From the NCBI GenBank assembly GCA_050694275.1, contig JBOGXF010000006.1, positions 1 through 8,736 on the forward strand: 8,736 bases of DNA, written 5' to 3'. The notes under the pieces were generated by a model. The model was not told the DNA's origin. It saw only the letters and a list, made by a program, of their open reading frames with translations, and did no database searches. Shown here piece by piece: positions 1-8,736 of this stretch. The translations under genes were made by a program, and so were the position numbers. Origin of the DNA: JBOGXF01 sp050694275. Lineage in GTDB: Bacteria > Actinomycetota > CADDZG01 > WHSQ01. Positions within the stretch are counted from its first letter, which is position 1. Each line of letters starts with the position of its first letter.

Positions 1-153
1 GCGGCTCATCGATGCTGCCTTTGCCACTGCCGTGACACCGCCACGGCCCAACATTTGAGCCGCCGCGCCCGCCACTACCCGCCGTTGACGCTCATCCAGC
101 AATGGCATCACCAGAGAGAAGAACCCAGCGAGCGGATCCTCGCCAATCTCCAC
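1..153 (-). CDS. ISAzo13-type transposase, N-terminal fragment (runs off left edge)
   Basis: About 51 codons of the 5' end of a transposase are visible; the rest lies beyond the left edge. The frame reads leftward from a GTG at 153-151. An in-frame TAG at 165-163 limits how far upstream the start can be. The visible protein contains MPLLDERQRRVVAG, then MLGRGGVTAVAKAASMSR. This LDERQRR...LGRGG-(I/V)-AVA-..-(M/L)SR pattern is, from memory, the N-terminal helix-turn-helix-like part of ISAzo13 (Rhodopirellula-type, DDE) transposases. A TATAGT hexamer at 167-162 sits just upstream of the GTG and could be a -10 box for a near-leaderless transcript, but no convincing -35 is seen. The catalytic DDE region is not in the window, so intactness cannot be judged. 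The GTG start is the best guess; an internal ATG at 108-106 is the alternative. Confidence 0.72.
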   Translation of the reverse strand, partial: MEIGEDPLAGFFSLVMPLLDERQRRVVAGAAAQMLGRGGVTAVAKAASMSR

Positions 154-200
154 CCGCCAACACTATATCGCGCGAGTTAAACTTTCGTGGACCCTTTAGC
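1..200 (-). mobile_element. End of an insertion sequence carrying the ISAzo13-type transposase
   Basis: The transposase 5' end implies an IS end between the stop codon at 165-163 and the palindrome that begins at 203. The stretch 179-199 (on the minus strand CTAAAGGGTCCACGAAAGTT) is the likeliest terminal inverted repeat by position. Its partner end is outside the window, so neither the exact boundary nor a target-site duplication can be confirmed. The right boundary given is approximate. Confidence 0.45.
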
Positions 201-202
201 TA

Positions 203-249
203 CCGAGTGCTCACCACGCGACCTCTGAGGTGCTCTGGTGAGCACTCGG
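203..249. repeat. 47-bp imperfect palindrome between the IS end and the LVIVD gene
   Basis: The arms CCGAGTGCTCACCA (203-216) and TGGTGAGCACTCGG (236-249) are perfect 14-bp reverse complements. A second symmetric pair, ACCTC (221-225) and GAGGT (227-231), shares exactly the same centre at position 226. So 38 of the 47 bases are symmetric, broken only by 4 unmatched bases on each side (217-220, 232-235) and the central T. No T-run follows on either strand, so it is not a standard intrinsic terminator. It ends one base before the GTG start of the LVIVD gene, and its right arm contains GGTGAG (237-242), the best Shine-Dalgarno-like sequence for that start. It could be an operator, an RNA hairpin that hides the ribosome site, or a structured target next to which the IS inserted. 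Confidence 0.85.
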
Positions 250-250
250 C

Positions 251-1378
251 GTGTTTGAAGCGATGAGAAGGACTCGGACACGCGTGCTCGCCGTCGCAAT
301 GCTCGGGGCACTTTCGCTCGCCGGGCTCCCGGCCGACGCCGCGGCCCCCGTTTCGGCGGGCCCGACGGCCGGCGGCTGGACGTCGGACAATGTCGAATAT
401 GTCGCGCATGTCCCCCTGAATTACGACAGCCCCGGGGCGCGGCTCGTGGGCAAGTTCCTCTATCTCACGACGTCGCGCGACCTCCGCGTCTACGACGTAT
501 CCGACCCCGTTTCACCGGAGCTTGTCGGGACCTTGGCGGTTGGCCAGACGCCCTACTTTGCCCAAGAGGACGTCGACACCAACGGCAAGATCCTCTTGAT
601 CGGCGGCCTAGTTATCAACGTGCGCGACAAGTCGAATCCCACGATCATCGGATCCCACAGCGCCAACGAGCACACGATCTCGTGCGTGCTCGGTTGTAAG
701 TGGGCATACGGGTCTGCCGGCTCGATCGTGGACCTGCGCGATCCCAAGAATCCCAAGGTCGTGGGGGAGTGGGATACGGGGATGCCGGCCCAGGGCTCAC
801 ACGACGTCACCGAGGTCGCGCCCGGCCTGGTGCTGACGTCGTCGCAACCGATCTTGCTGCTCGACGCCCGCAAGAACCCGGCCAAGCCGAGGCTCCTCGC
901 GGTCGGATCCAACGAGGACCGGAGGTTCATCCACAGCAACCTGTGGCCGCGCCGGATGAAGGACAAGTTCTTGCTCGTCGGAGGAGAGACCCCGGGACCT
1001 ACGTGTGGAGGCGCGGCGGCCGCGTTCATGACGTGGGACGCGACCAGATGGAAGAAGACGCGAAACTTCACGATGATCGACGAGTACCGCGTCGAGCAGG
1101 GGGTGCCGACCAATGGAGATGCTCCAGCCAACCTGTTTTGCACTCACTGGTTCGACACCCACCCCACATATAGCAATGGTGGCCTTGTCGCTCAGGGGTG
1201 GTACGAGCATGGGGTGCGCTTCCTCGACATCAACTCCAAGGGCAAGATCAAGGAAGCCGGCTGGTTCGTCCCGTGGGGCGGCTCGACCTCGGCGGCCTAC
1301 TGGATCGACGACGAGATCGTGTACTCGGTCGACTACAACAGGGGTCTCGACATCCTGCGCTTTACTGGCAAGCCGTAG
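251..1378 (+). CDS. Secreted LVIVD-repeat beta-propeller protein
   Basis: This 375-residue protein has an export signal: basic residues 6-11 (RRTRTR), a hydrophobic stretch at about 12-26 and a likely cleavage site around residues 30-32 (ADAAA). The mature part carries blade-like repeats of the LVIVD type, such as LRVYDVSDPVSPELVGTL (78-95), INVRDKSNPTIIG (122-134), IVDLRDPKNPKVVG (159-172) and a C-terminal GVRFLDINSKGKIKEAG (321-337). This predicts an extracytoplasmic beta-propeller. No enzymatic function is established for this family. His and Cys residues cluster at blade junctions: EHTISC (140-145) with C149, GSHD (182-185), IHSN (227-230), CTHWFDTHP (297-305) and WYEHG (317-321). The GTG at 251 is chosen because GGTGAG lies 8 nt upstream. 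The ATG at 263 is possible and leaves a normal signal peptide, but has no well-spaced ribosome site. The gene is convergent with the glucan operon and probably unrelated to it. Confidence 0.85.
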   Translation: MFEAMRRTRTRVLAVAMLGALSLAGLPADAAAPVSAGPTAGGWTSDNVEYVAHVPLNYDSPGARLVGKFLYLTTSRDLRVYDVSDPVSPELVGTLAVGQTPYFAQEDVDTNGKILLIGGLVINVRDKSNPTIIGSHSANEHTISCVLGCKWAYGSAGSIVDLRDPKNPKVVGEWDTGMPAQGSHDVTEVAPGLVLTSSQPILLLDARKNPAKPRLLAVGSNEDRRFIHSNLWPRRMKDKFLLVGGETPGPTCGGAAAAFMTWDATRWKKTRNFTMIDEYRVEQGVPTNGDAPANLFCTHWFDTHPTYSNGGLVAQGWYEHGVRFLDINSKGKIKEAGWFVPWGGSTSAAYWIDDEIVYSVDYNRGLDILRFTGKP

Positions 1379-1384
1379 CCCCCA

Positions 1385-1429
1385 AGGTTGCGCGTTTCAG
1401 GACCCTGGGAGTGCCCGGATGCGCAACCT
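1385..1429. terminator. Inverted repeat between convergent genes, possible bidirectional terminator
   Basis: AGGTTGCGC (1385-1393) and GCGCAACCT (1421-1429) are perfect 9-bp reverse complements with a 27-nt loop. Flanking CCCCC (1379-1383) and GGGGG (1437-1441) could extend the stem after a bulge. It fills the 63-bp gap between the stop codons of the LVIVD gene (1378) and the GH57 gene (1442). This is where a terminator serving both strands is expected. There is no U-tract on either side, so it would be a non-canonical terminator or only a transcript-stabilising hairpin. Confidence 0.45.
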
Positions 1430-1441
1430 CGGAGGTGGGGG

Positions 1442-2904
1442 TTAGGGGCGGGCGGCGAGGGCCCGGTTGAAAACGTCGATGCCCGTGCCCACCTCGGGGT
1501 CGTTGCTCTTCGCCTCGCTCAGCTTAGCGAGGACACTTTCCCGCCCGGAGGGCTGCCCGAGGGACTCGATTAGCTCCATCGCGCGGGCCGCGTAGCGCAG
1601 GATCTGCTCGGTTTCGATCCCGCCGAGGTCGTTGAAGAACCACCCGCAAGAGGTGAACATCGCCATGGCGTTTTCCTGCATCTCGAGCAGCGTTCCCGCC
1701 CGTCCGGCCTGGACCGCGCTCGAGGGGTCGATCGCCTCGGCCGAGAGAAACGACTCGAGGCCCTTCTGGCCGACCACCACGTCGACGTAGCGATCGCGCC
1801 CCCCCCACGGGTCCTCCAGGATGTCGGAGCTCACACGCTCGTAGGCGTCGTCGGCCTTCTCCTTGAGGATCTCCAGCGCCGCTCGGAGCGGCGCGCGCCA
1901 GGCCTGATTCCACTCCGGGTCGCCTCCGGTGGAGCACCCGCAGTCTTCCTTCCAGCGGCCGACCCCATGCGGGCACGACCACGACGACCCGAGACCGCCC
2001 ACGACCCCTGCCTCGAGACGCGGTGAGGTCTCGTTGAGGTAGGCCGCGTAATTGGTGGGCTCGAAGTCGTGCTTGTCGGCCTCGACGAAGAGCGCGTATG
2101 CGAGACCGACCTCGCCGAACTTGTGATGGTGTCCATAAGTCTCGCCGTCGGTCGCGGCGTGGATGAGATGGTCGTCGCGGTCGACACCCGCGATGAACAT
2201 GTCCAGAAAGCCTTCCGCCGAAGCCATCGCGTTCTGAAACGCGATGGCGCGCGCGATGCCGCCGTCGTAGAAGAAGAGGGTGAGCGATCGGCCGGAACCA
2301 TCGGGGTGCTCGTAGCGGTAGGGGAGCCGGGTGTCGATCCCTCCCTCTGTGACGCTGACCCATCTTCCGGCCTCGGCGCGCCAGCGCTGGGCCTGGTGCG
2401 GGGCAAGGATGGTGAAGCGCACTCCCTCTTCGATGAGCACGGACAGGATCCGGTCGTTGCACGCGGTTTCGGGGAGCCACATGCCCTCGGCCTCGCGGCC
2501 GAACCGGTGCCGGAAGTCCGCGAGGCCCCAACGCACCTGTGTGCGGACGTCGCGGTCATCAGACAGCGGCAGAATCGTGTGGTGATAAGCCTGGGCGATG
2601 GCATTGCCCCCCCCGAGTCGGGCGATGCTCTTCTGGTCTGCCTGCACGATGCGAGCGTAGGTCTGGGGATGGAACTTCTCGAGCCAGGCGATCAAGGTCG
2701 GCCCGACGTTGAACGACATGCGCTCGAAGTTGTTGACGATCACTTCACCCTTAGATGTCTGAAGGTCGGCGTAGACGTTCGGCCGGTAGCACTCCGCGTG
2801 CACTCGTTCGTTCCAGTCGTGAAACGGAGCCGCGCTCGGCTGCTGGTCGATATCGCCGGTCCACGGATTCTCGCGGGGAGGTTGGTAGAAGTGCCCGTGG
2901 ACGA

Positions 2905-2920
<16 letters not shown>
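1442..2920 (-). CDS. GH57 glycoside hydrolase, short DUF3536-like form
   Basis: Predicted 492-residue cytosolic alpha-glucan-active enzyme; no signal peptide is visible. The N-terminus has the GH57 motif HGHFYQPPRENPW (8-20). EGMWLPET (145-152) contains the presumed nucleophile E151, and ATDGETYGHHH (256-266) contains the presumed acid/base D258. The region around residues 419-450 (MFTSCGWFFND, then GIETEQILRYAARA) resembles the start of the DUF3536 region in related proteins. From memory those relatives run to roughly 700-800 residues; this one stops soon after the motif. The GTG at 2920 is chosen because family members start a few residues before HGHFYQPP. It overlaps the end of glgB by 16 nt and lacks a clear ribosome site, suggesting translational coupling. 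An in-frame ATG at 2974 has GGAG 8 nt upstream and would add 18 residues. As the last gene of a GlgE-pathway operon it probably trims, debranches or rearranges the glucan; the exact reaction is unknown. Confidence 0.85.
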
Positions 2921-5069
<2,149 letters not shown>

Positions 5070-5073
<4 letters not shown>

Positions 5074-6491
5074 GGGGCCGCCCCTCGCTCTATCACCCGA
5101 TGAATCCCGCGCAGGGGGATCCGCAACCAGTCGGGCCGGTGGCTGAGCTCGTATCCCAGCTCGTAAAGGGCCTTGTCGATCTCGAAGACGTCGAGCATCA
5201 CTCCGAGGGAGTCACGGTCGGCCGGCAGCAGGCGTGCTTCGTGTACCTTGCCCAGATAGCCGGACATAAACCGGTCCCGGGCAGCCGACTCCCAGGCTTC
5301 GGCCCACGGCTCGAGCGCCGCCCATTCGTCTGACTCGGGGGCGGCGCGCTCGAACAGACCGGCCAGCGCGGCGTAGCTGAACGATCGCAGCATCCCCGCC
5401 GTGTCCCGCAAGGGAGAGTGCTTGGCGCGACGCGTCTCGAGCGAGCGCGCGGGCTCCCCCTCGAAGTCGAGCACGATCCACCCTCTCGCGGTGTGGAGGA
5501 CTTGTCCGAGGTGATAGTCGCCGTGGAGCCGCGTCTTGTAGCCCGGCTCCGGAATCGCGTTCAGACGTTCGATGCGCTCCTCGATTGCCGGTGCAACCTC
5601 CTGGAGCTCGGGGATATCGCGATCGAGGAGGTTGCGAAGGGACCTTCGCGCCGTGTCGGCCCAGCTTCCGAGATCGAACGCGTCGATGGGCTCGGATGCG
5701 ATCTCGGGTTCGAGCCCGTCGCGCGCGAACAGGACGTGGATGCTCGCGGTGACGTCACCGAGCTCCTGAAAAGCCTCGAAGAGCCCCCCGGACCGCGCCT
5801 CGACCTCGGCGTCAGCGTCGTCGATGGGACCGATGCCGACCACACCGTCGTACAGTTCGAGGACGGAGTCGAGCGCGACGCGCCATCCCTCGGTTCCTCC
5901 GTGTATGAACTTCTGGGCGATCCCGAGGTCGAACGATGCATCGTCACCGTCGATGGTGCCCTCGTAGAGCATCTCCCCGACGTGCGGGGGGACGGCGTCG
6001 AAGCCTTCGTTGGTCAACAGGCGATTGAGCTCGAGATCCGGATTCTCGCCCATCTCGACGCGCCGAAAGACCTTCACGATCACATCGTCGTCGAGGATGA
6101 CCGAGGAGTTGCTTTGCTCGGTTTCGAGAGGACGGGCCGAACGGCGGCCCGGCGGGGACATCGGATCCAGTCCCGGCCCCCCGAAGTGAAACGCTCCGCG
6201 GTCACCCTTGATCGTGTTGCCGTTCGCCATCATCTCGCCGATCAATCGCAGGCGATCGACATCCTCGAAGGCATCGCGCTGGGATCCGTCCTCAGAAACG
6301 AGCAGCAGCAGGTTGTAATGATCCTCTTGTCCGTCGGAAAAGATCACCTTGACGAGTCCCGCGACAAGGGCGGGAGGGCCGTCGTCGATGATCGCCTCGT
6401 CGGCCACTTGCACCTCGCCGATGGCGCGACCCTTCCCTCCGAACCAGCGGCGGTCGGGAAGGTCGTTCAAAAGCTGCTCGGTGTCGATCAT
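5070..6491 (-). CDS. mak: Maltokinase (Pep2/Mak type)
   Basis: This 473-residue kinase is predicted to phosphorylate maltose with ATP to alpha-maltose-1-phosphate, the donor used by GlgE. The N-terminal cap domain contains RRWFGGKGR (14-22), followed by the family-typical stretch GNTIKGDRGAFHFGG (91-105). The kinase fold follows, with a probable ATP lysine K140 (DVIVKVFRR) and E154 in the next helix (NPDLELNRLL). The catalytic loop is RLHGDYHLGQVL (321-332, with H323 and D325), and the metal-binding aspartate is D342 in IVLDFEGEP. The length is close to that of stand-alone actinobacterial Mak, so it is not the TreS-Pep2 fusion seen in many other bacteria. The ATG overlaps the treS stop codon (ATGA) and has GAGGGG 5 nt upstream. 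The aminoglycoside-phosphotransferase-like fold could suggest other kinases, but the motifs and neighbours make maltokinase by far the best call. Confidence 0.94.
5081..5086 (-). promoter_or_regulatory. Ribosome binding site of glgB
   Basis: GAGGGG on the minus strand, 7 nt upstream of the GTG at 5073. It lies within the last codons of the maltokinase gene and supports the GTG start that overlaps the maltokinase stop. Confidence 0.65.
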
Positions 6492-8137
6492 TCTGACCCC
6501 TCGTCAACGAGTTGGAACCAGTAGAAACCGTGTGCGGGAAAGGTCAATAGGTAGGGGAGCTCCCCGACGCGCGGAAAACGTTCACGGCCGAGCAGCTCCA
6601 CCGGATGCTTGCCCGCGTAGCCCGACAGATCTAACTCCGCTGCCTGGGCACGCCCGGAGAGATTGTTGGCGCACAGGACGATGTCGTCCTCGTGCGTGCG
6701 AATGAACGCGAATATCGCGGGATTGGCCGGATGCAACACATCAAAGGAACCGTAGCCGAACACCGGGTGCTGCGTGCGCACGGCAAGCATCTTGCGGAAC
6801 CATTGCAAGAACGAGGACTGGTCGCGCTGTTCGGCCTCGACGTTGCATGCGGGAAATCCGTACACCGGATCCATCAGCGGCGGCAGATAGAGCTGCGCGA
6901 AGTCGGCGGTCGAAAATCCGGCGTTGCGGTCACCGGTCCACTGCATCGGCGTGCGGACTCCGTCTCGATCGCCGAGATAGATGTTGTCACCCATGCCGAT
7001 CTCGTCGCCGTAGTAGATGATCGGCGTGCCCGGCAGCGAGTACAGCAGGGCGTGGAACAGCTCGATGAGGTCGCGGTTGTTGTCCAGTAGAGGTGCCAGC
7101 CGGCGGCGGATGCCGAGATTGAGCTTCATCCGAGGATCTTTCGCGTACTCCATGTACATGTAATCGCGTTCCTCGTCGGTGACCATCTCGAGAGTCAGCT
7201 CGTCGTGGTTGCGGAGGAAGATGCCCCACTGGCAGCCGTCCGGGATGGGCGGGGTCTGGTCGAGGATCTCGACCACCGGGTAGCGCACCTGGCGACGCGC
7301 GGCCATGAACATGCGCGGCATCAGCGGAAAGTGGAAGCACATGTGGCACTCATCGCCATCGCCGAAGTACTCGACCACGTCGCTCGGCCACTGGTTCGCC
7401 TCGGCGAGAAGAACGACGTTCTCGTAGTCGGCGTCGATCTCTTTGCGAACGCGTTTCAGGAACTCGTGCGTCTCCTGGAGGTTCTCGCAGATGGTGCCCT
7501 CTCGCTCGTAGAGATAGGGCACTGCATCCAGCCGGAATCCGTCCAGGCCCAGGTCGAGCCAGAACCGGAGCGCGGCGAGCATCTGCTCCTGCACCTCGGG
7601 ATTGTCGTAGTTGAGGTCGGGCTGATGACTGAAGAAGCGATGCCAGTAGTACGCGCCGGCTTCGTCGTCCCACGTCCAGTTGGACTTCTCGGTGTCCAGG
7701 AAGATGATTCGTGCGTCCTCGTAGGGCTTGTCGCTGTCCGACCAGACGTACCAGTCACGCTTTGCGGAGCCCGGGATGCGCGCCTCTTGGAACCACGGAT
7801 GCTCGTCGGACGTGTGGTTCATGACGAAGTCAGAGATCACTCGTATGCCTCGTCTGTGCGCTTCCTCGAGGAATTCCATGAAGTCGTTGAGGTTCCCGTA
7901 CTCCGGCAGGATCGAATAGAAGTCCGAGATGTCGTAGCCGCCGTCTTTGAGCGGAGACTGGAAGAACGGCAGCAACCACACGCAGTCGATGCCGAGCCAC
8001 TCGAGATAGTCGAGTCTTTCCGTCAGGCCCCTGAAGTCCCCGAATCCATCGGCGTTGGAGTCGTTGAACGAGCGCACGTACAGCTCGTAGAACACTGCGG
8101 TTTGGTACCAGGTCGAGTCGCTTCTCACGGTTGTCAT
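6488..8137 (-). CDS. treS: Trehalose synthase TreS (GH13_16)
   Basis: This 549-residue GH13 enzyme interconverts maltose and trehalose; in the GlgE pathway it feeds trehalose in as maltose. The barrel begins with WYQTAVFYELYVRSFNDSNADG (10-31), characteristic of TreS. Catalytic residues are visible: D204 in GFRLDAVPYL (nucleophile), E246 in LLAEANQWP (acid/base) and D312 in LRNHDELTLEM. GDRDGVRTPMQW (389-400) is another hallmark of TreS and close relatives. The protein ends with a short beta domain (about 465-545) and no fused maltokinase, which is encoded next door. It is somewhat shorter than the roughly 590-600 residues I recall for mycobacterial TreS. The ATG at 8137 is 6 nt after the glgE stop. 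No Shine-Dalgarno sequence is apparent, so its translation probably depends on ribosomes finishing glgE. Its own stop overlaps the maltokinase ATG. Confidence 0.95.
   Translation of the reverse strand: MTTVRSDSTWYQTAVFYELYVRSFNDSNADGFGDFRGLTERLDYLEWLGIDCVWLLPFFQSPLKDGGYDISDFYSILPEYGNLNDFMEFLEEAHRRGIRVISDFVMNHTSDEHPWFQEARIPGSAKRDWYVWSDSDKPYEDARIIFLDTEKSNWTWDDEAGAYYWHRFFSHQPDLNYDNPEVQEQMLAALRFWLDLGLDGFRLDAVPYLYEREGTICENLQETHEFLKRVRKEIDADYENVVLLAEANQWPSDVVEYFGDGDECHMCFHFPLMPRMFMAARRQVRYPVVEILDQTPPIPDGCQWGIFLRNHDELTLEMVTDEERDYMYMEYAKDPRMKLNLGIRRRLAPLLDNNRDLIELFHALLYSLPGTPIIYYGDEIGMGDNIYLGDRDGVRTPMQWTGDRNAGFSTADFAQLYLPPLMDPVYGFPACNVEAEQRDQSSFLQWFRKMLAVRTQHPVFGYGSFDVLHPANPAIFAFIRTHEDDIVLCANNLSGRAQAAELDLSGYAGKHPVELLGRERFPRVGELPYLLTFPAHGFYWFQLVDEGSE
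6497..6502 (-). promoter_or_regulatory. Ribosome binding site of the maltokinase gene
   Basis: GAGGGG on the minus strand, 5 nt upstream of the ATG at 6491 and inside the last codons of treS. It supports the ATGA-overlap start. The same hexamer precedes glgB, whereas treS and the GH57 gene lack an obvious site. Confidence 0.65.
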
Positions 8138-8143
8138 GGCGCG

Positions 8144-8736
8144 CTAGTAGTGCCTGTGAATCCGGAAGATGTGTGCGGGACGGCTCGGATCGAGACGGAC
8201 GTAGTTGTGGGGACCGTGCCACCGGTAGTTCGCGCCCGTCAACAGGTCGTGCACCTCGAAAGGCCGGTACGGGTCGATGCCGAGGATGTCGAGATCGAGC
8301 GCCGTGGTGCCCTCCTCGTACTGGAACGGATTGATGCTCACGATCGCGAGGATCGAGTCGTGGCCGGGGCCCGTCTTCGAGAACGCGATCAGGCGGTCCT
8401 TGTCGATGGCGTGGAAGTGGAGATTGGTGAGGCGACCGAGCACGGGAAACTCCCGCCTTATCCGGTTCACCCGGGTGATGTAGTCGACAAGGTTCGGTCC
8501 ACGATTCCAGTCACGGGAGCGAATCTCGTACTTCTCCGAATGGAGGTATTCCTCGCTGCCTTTTTCGCGCGGCGTGTTCTCGAAGAACTCGAATCCCGAA
8601 TAGATGCCATAGCTGGGGGAGAGCAGGGCCGCGAGCACAAGCCGGATCTTGAACGCTGGGGGCCCGCCGACCTGAAGGAACTCGTGGAGGATGTCCGGCG
8701 TGTTGACGAAGAAATTCGGCCTGAAGAAGTGCGCCA
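8144..8736 (-). CDS. glgE: Alpha-1,4-glucan:maltose-1-phosphate maltosyltransferase GlgE, C-terminal part (runs off right edge)
   Basis: The last 196 codons and the TAG stop (8146-8144) of glgE are visible; the N-terminal modules and most of the GH13 barrel are beyond the right edge. The frame stays open to the edge and begins AHFFRPNFFVNTPDILHEFL. The aspartate of NTPD (codon 8695-8693) is the third conserved carboxylate of the GH13_3 active site. Next come the barrel-closing LAALLSPSYGIYSGFEFFEN and the family motif KYEIRSRDWN (around 8530-8500). After these is the C-terminal beta-sandwich domain, which ends RIHRHY. GlgE transfers maltose from alpha-maltose-1-phosphate to the non-reducing end of an alpha-1,4-glucan, releasing phosphate. 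The maltokinase three genes on supplies its substrate. The GTG at 8638 is an internal valine codon, not a start. The operon promoter lies outside the window. Confidence 0.95.
   Translation of the reverse strand, partial: AHFFRPNFFVNTPDILHEFLQVGGPPAFKIRLVLAALLSPSYGIYSGFEFFENTPREKGSEEYLHSEKYEIRSRDWNRGPNLVDYITRVNRIRREFPVLGRLTNLHFHAIDKDRLIAFSKTGPGHDSILAIVSINPFQYEEGTTALDLDILGIDPYRPFEVHDLLTGANYRWHGPHNYVRLDPSRPAHIFRIHRHY

Noticed and set aside
85..113. TTGACG at 85-90 as a -35 box of an outward promoter from the IS
   Set aside because: At the usual spacing the downstream hexamer is TCACCA, which does not resemble a -10 box.
1799..2613. Two 8-base C runs (around 1799-1806 and 2606-2613) as possible frameshift or slippage sites
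   Set aside because: Both encode sensible in-frame residues (PWGGRD and LGGGN), and the GH57 frame stays open through both, so there is no sign of an actual frameshift.
5418..6524. A 368-codon plus-strand open frame opposite the maltokinase gene
   Set aside because: Antisense shadow of a well-supported kinase; the translation shows no family motif.

Overview
The window is GC-rich and its coding frames show a strong high-GC bias. Its main content is most of a tightly packed, leftward (minus-strand) operon for the GlgE pathway of alpha-glucan synthesis from trehalose. This gene set and the codon bias point to an actinobacterium or another high-GC bacterium. I cannot place it more precisely from the sequence alone.

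Layout, left to right. Positions 1-153 hold the 5' end of an ISAzo13-type transposase on the minus strand, cut by the window edge. Positions 154-250 are non-coding and contain a 47-bp imperfect palindrome (203-249). Positions 251-1378 (+) encode a secreted LVIVD-repeat beta-propeller protein. A 63-bp convergent gap (1379-1441) carries an inverted repeat. From 1442 to the right edge all genes lie on the minus strand. In transcription order they are: glgE (C-terminal 196 codons, 8736-8144), treS (8137-6488), a Pep2/Mak-type maltokinase (6491-5070), glgB (5073-2905) and a GH57 glycoside hydrolase (2920-1442).

How the genes work together, from known biochemistry of these families: TreS isomerises trehalose and maltose; maltokinase uses ATP to make alpha-maltose-1-phosphate; GlgE transfers the maltosyl unit onto a growing alpha-1,4-glucan; GlgB adds alpha-1,6 branches. 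All four genes are in one apparent operon. treS starts 6 nt after glgE, mak overlaps treS by 4 nt (ATGA), glgB overlaps mak by 4 nt (GTGA), and the GH57 gene overlaps the end of glgB by 16 nt. The operon promoter must lie beyond the right edge.

The least explained parts are two. The first is the GH57/DUF3536-like gene that closes the operon, which ends much earlier than I remember for this family and has no assigned step in the pathway. The second is the IS-end/palindrome/LVIVD-gene junction at the left. No RNA genes or CRISPR arrays were seen.
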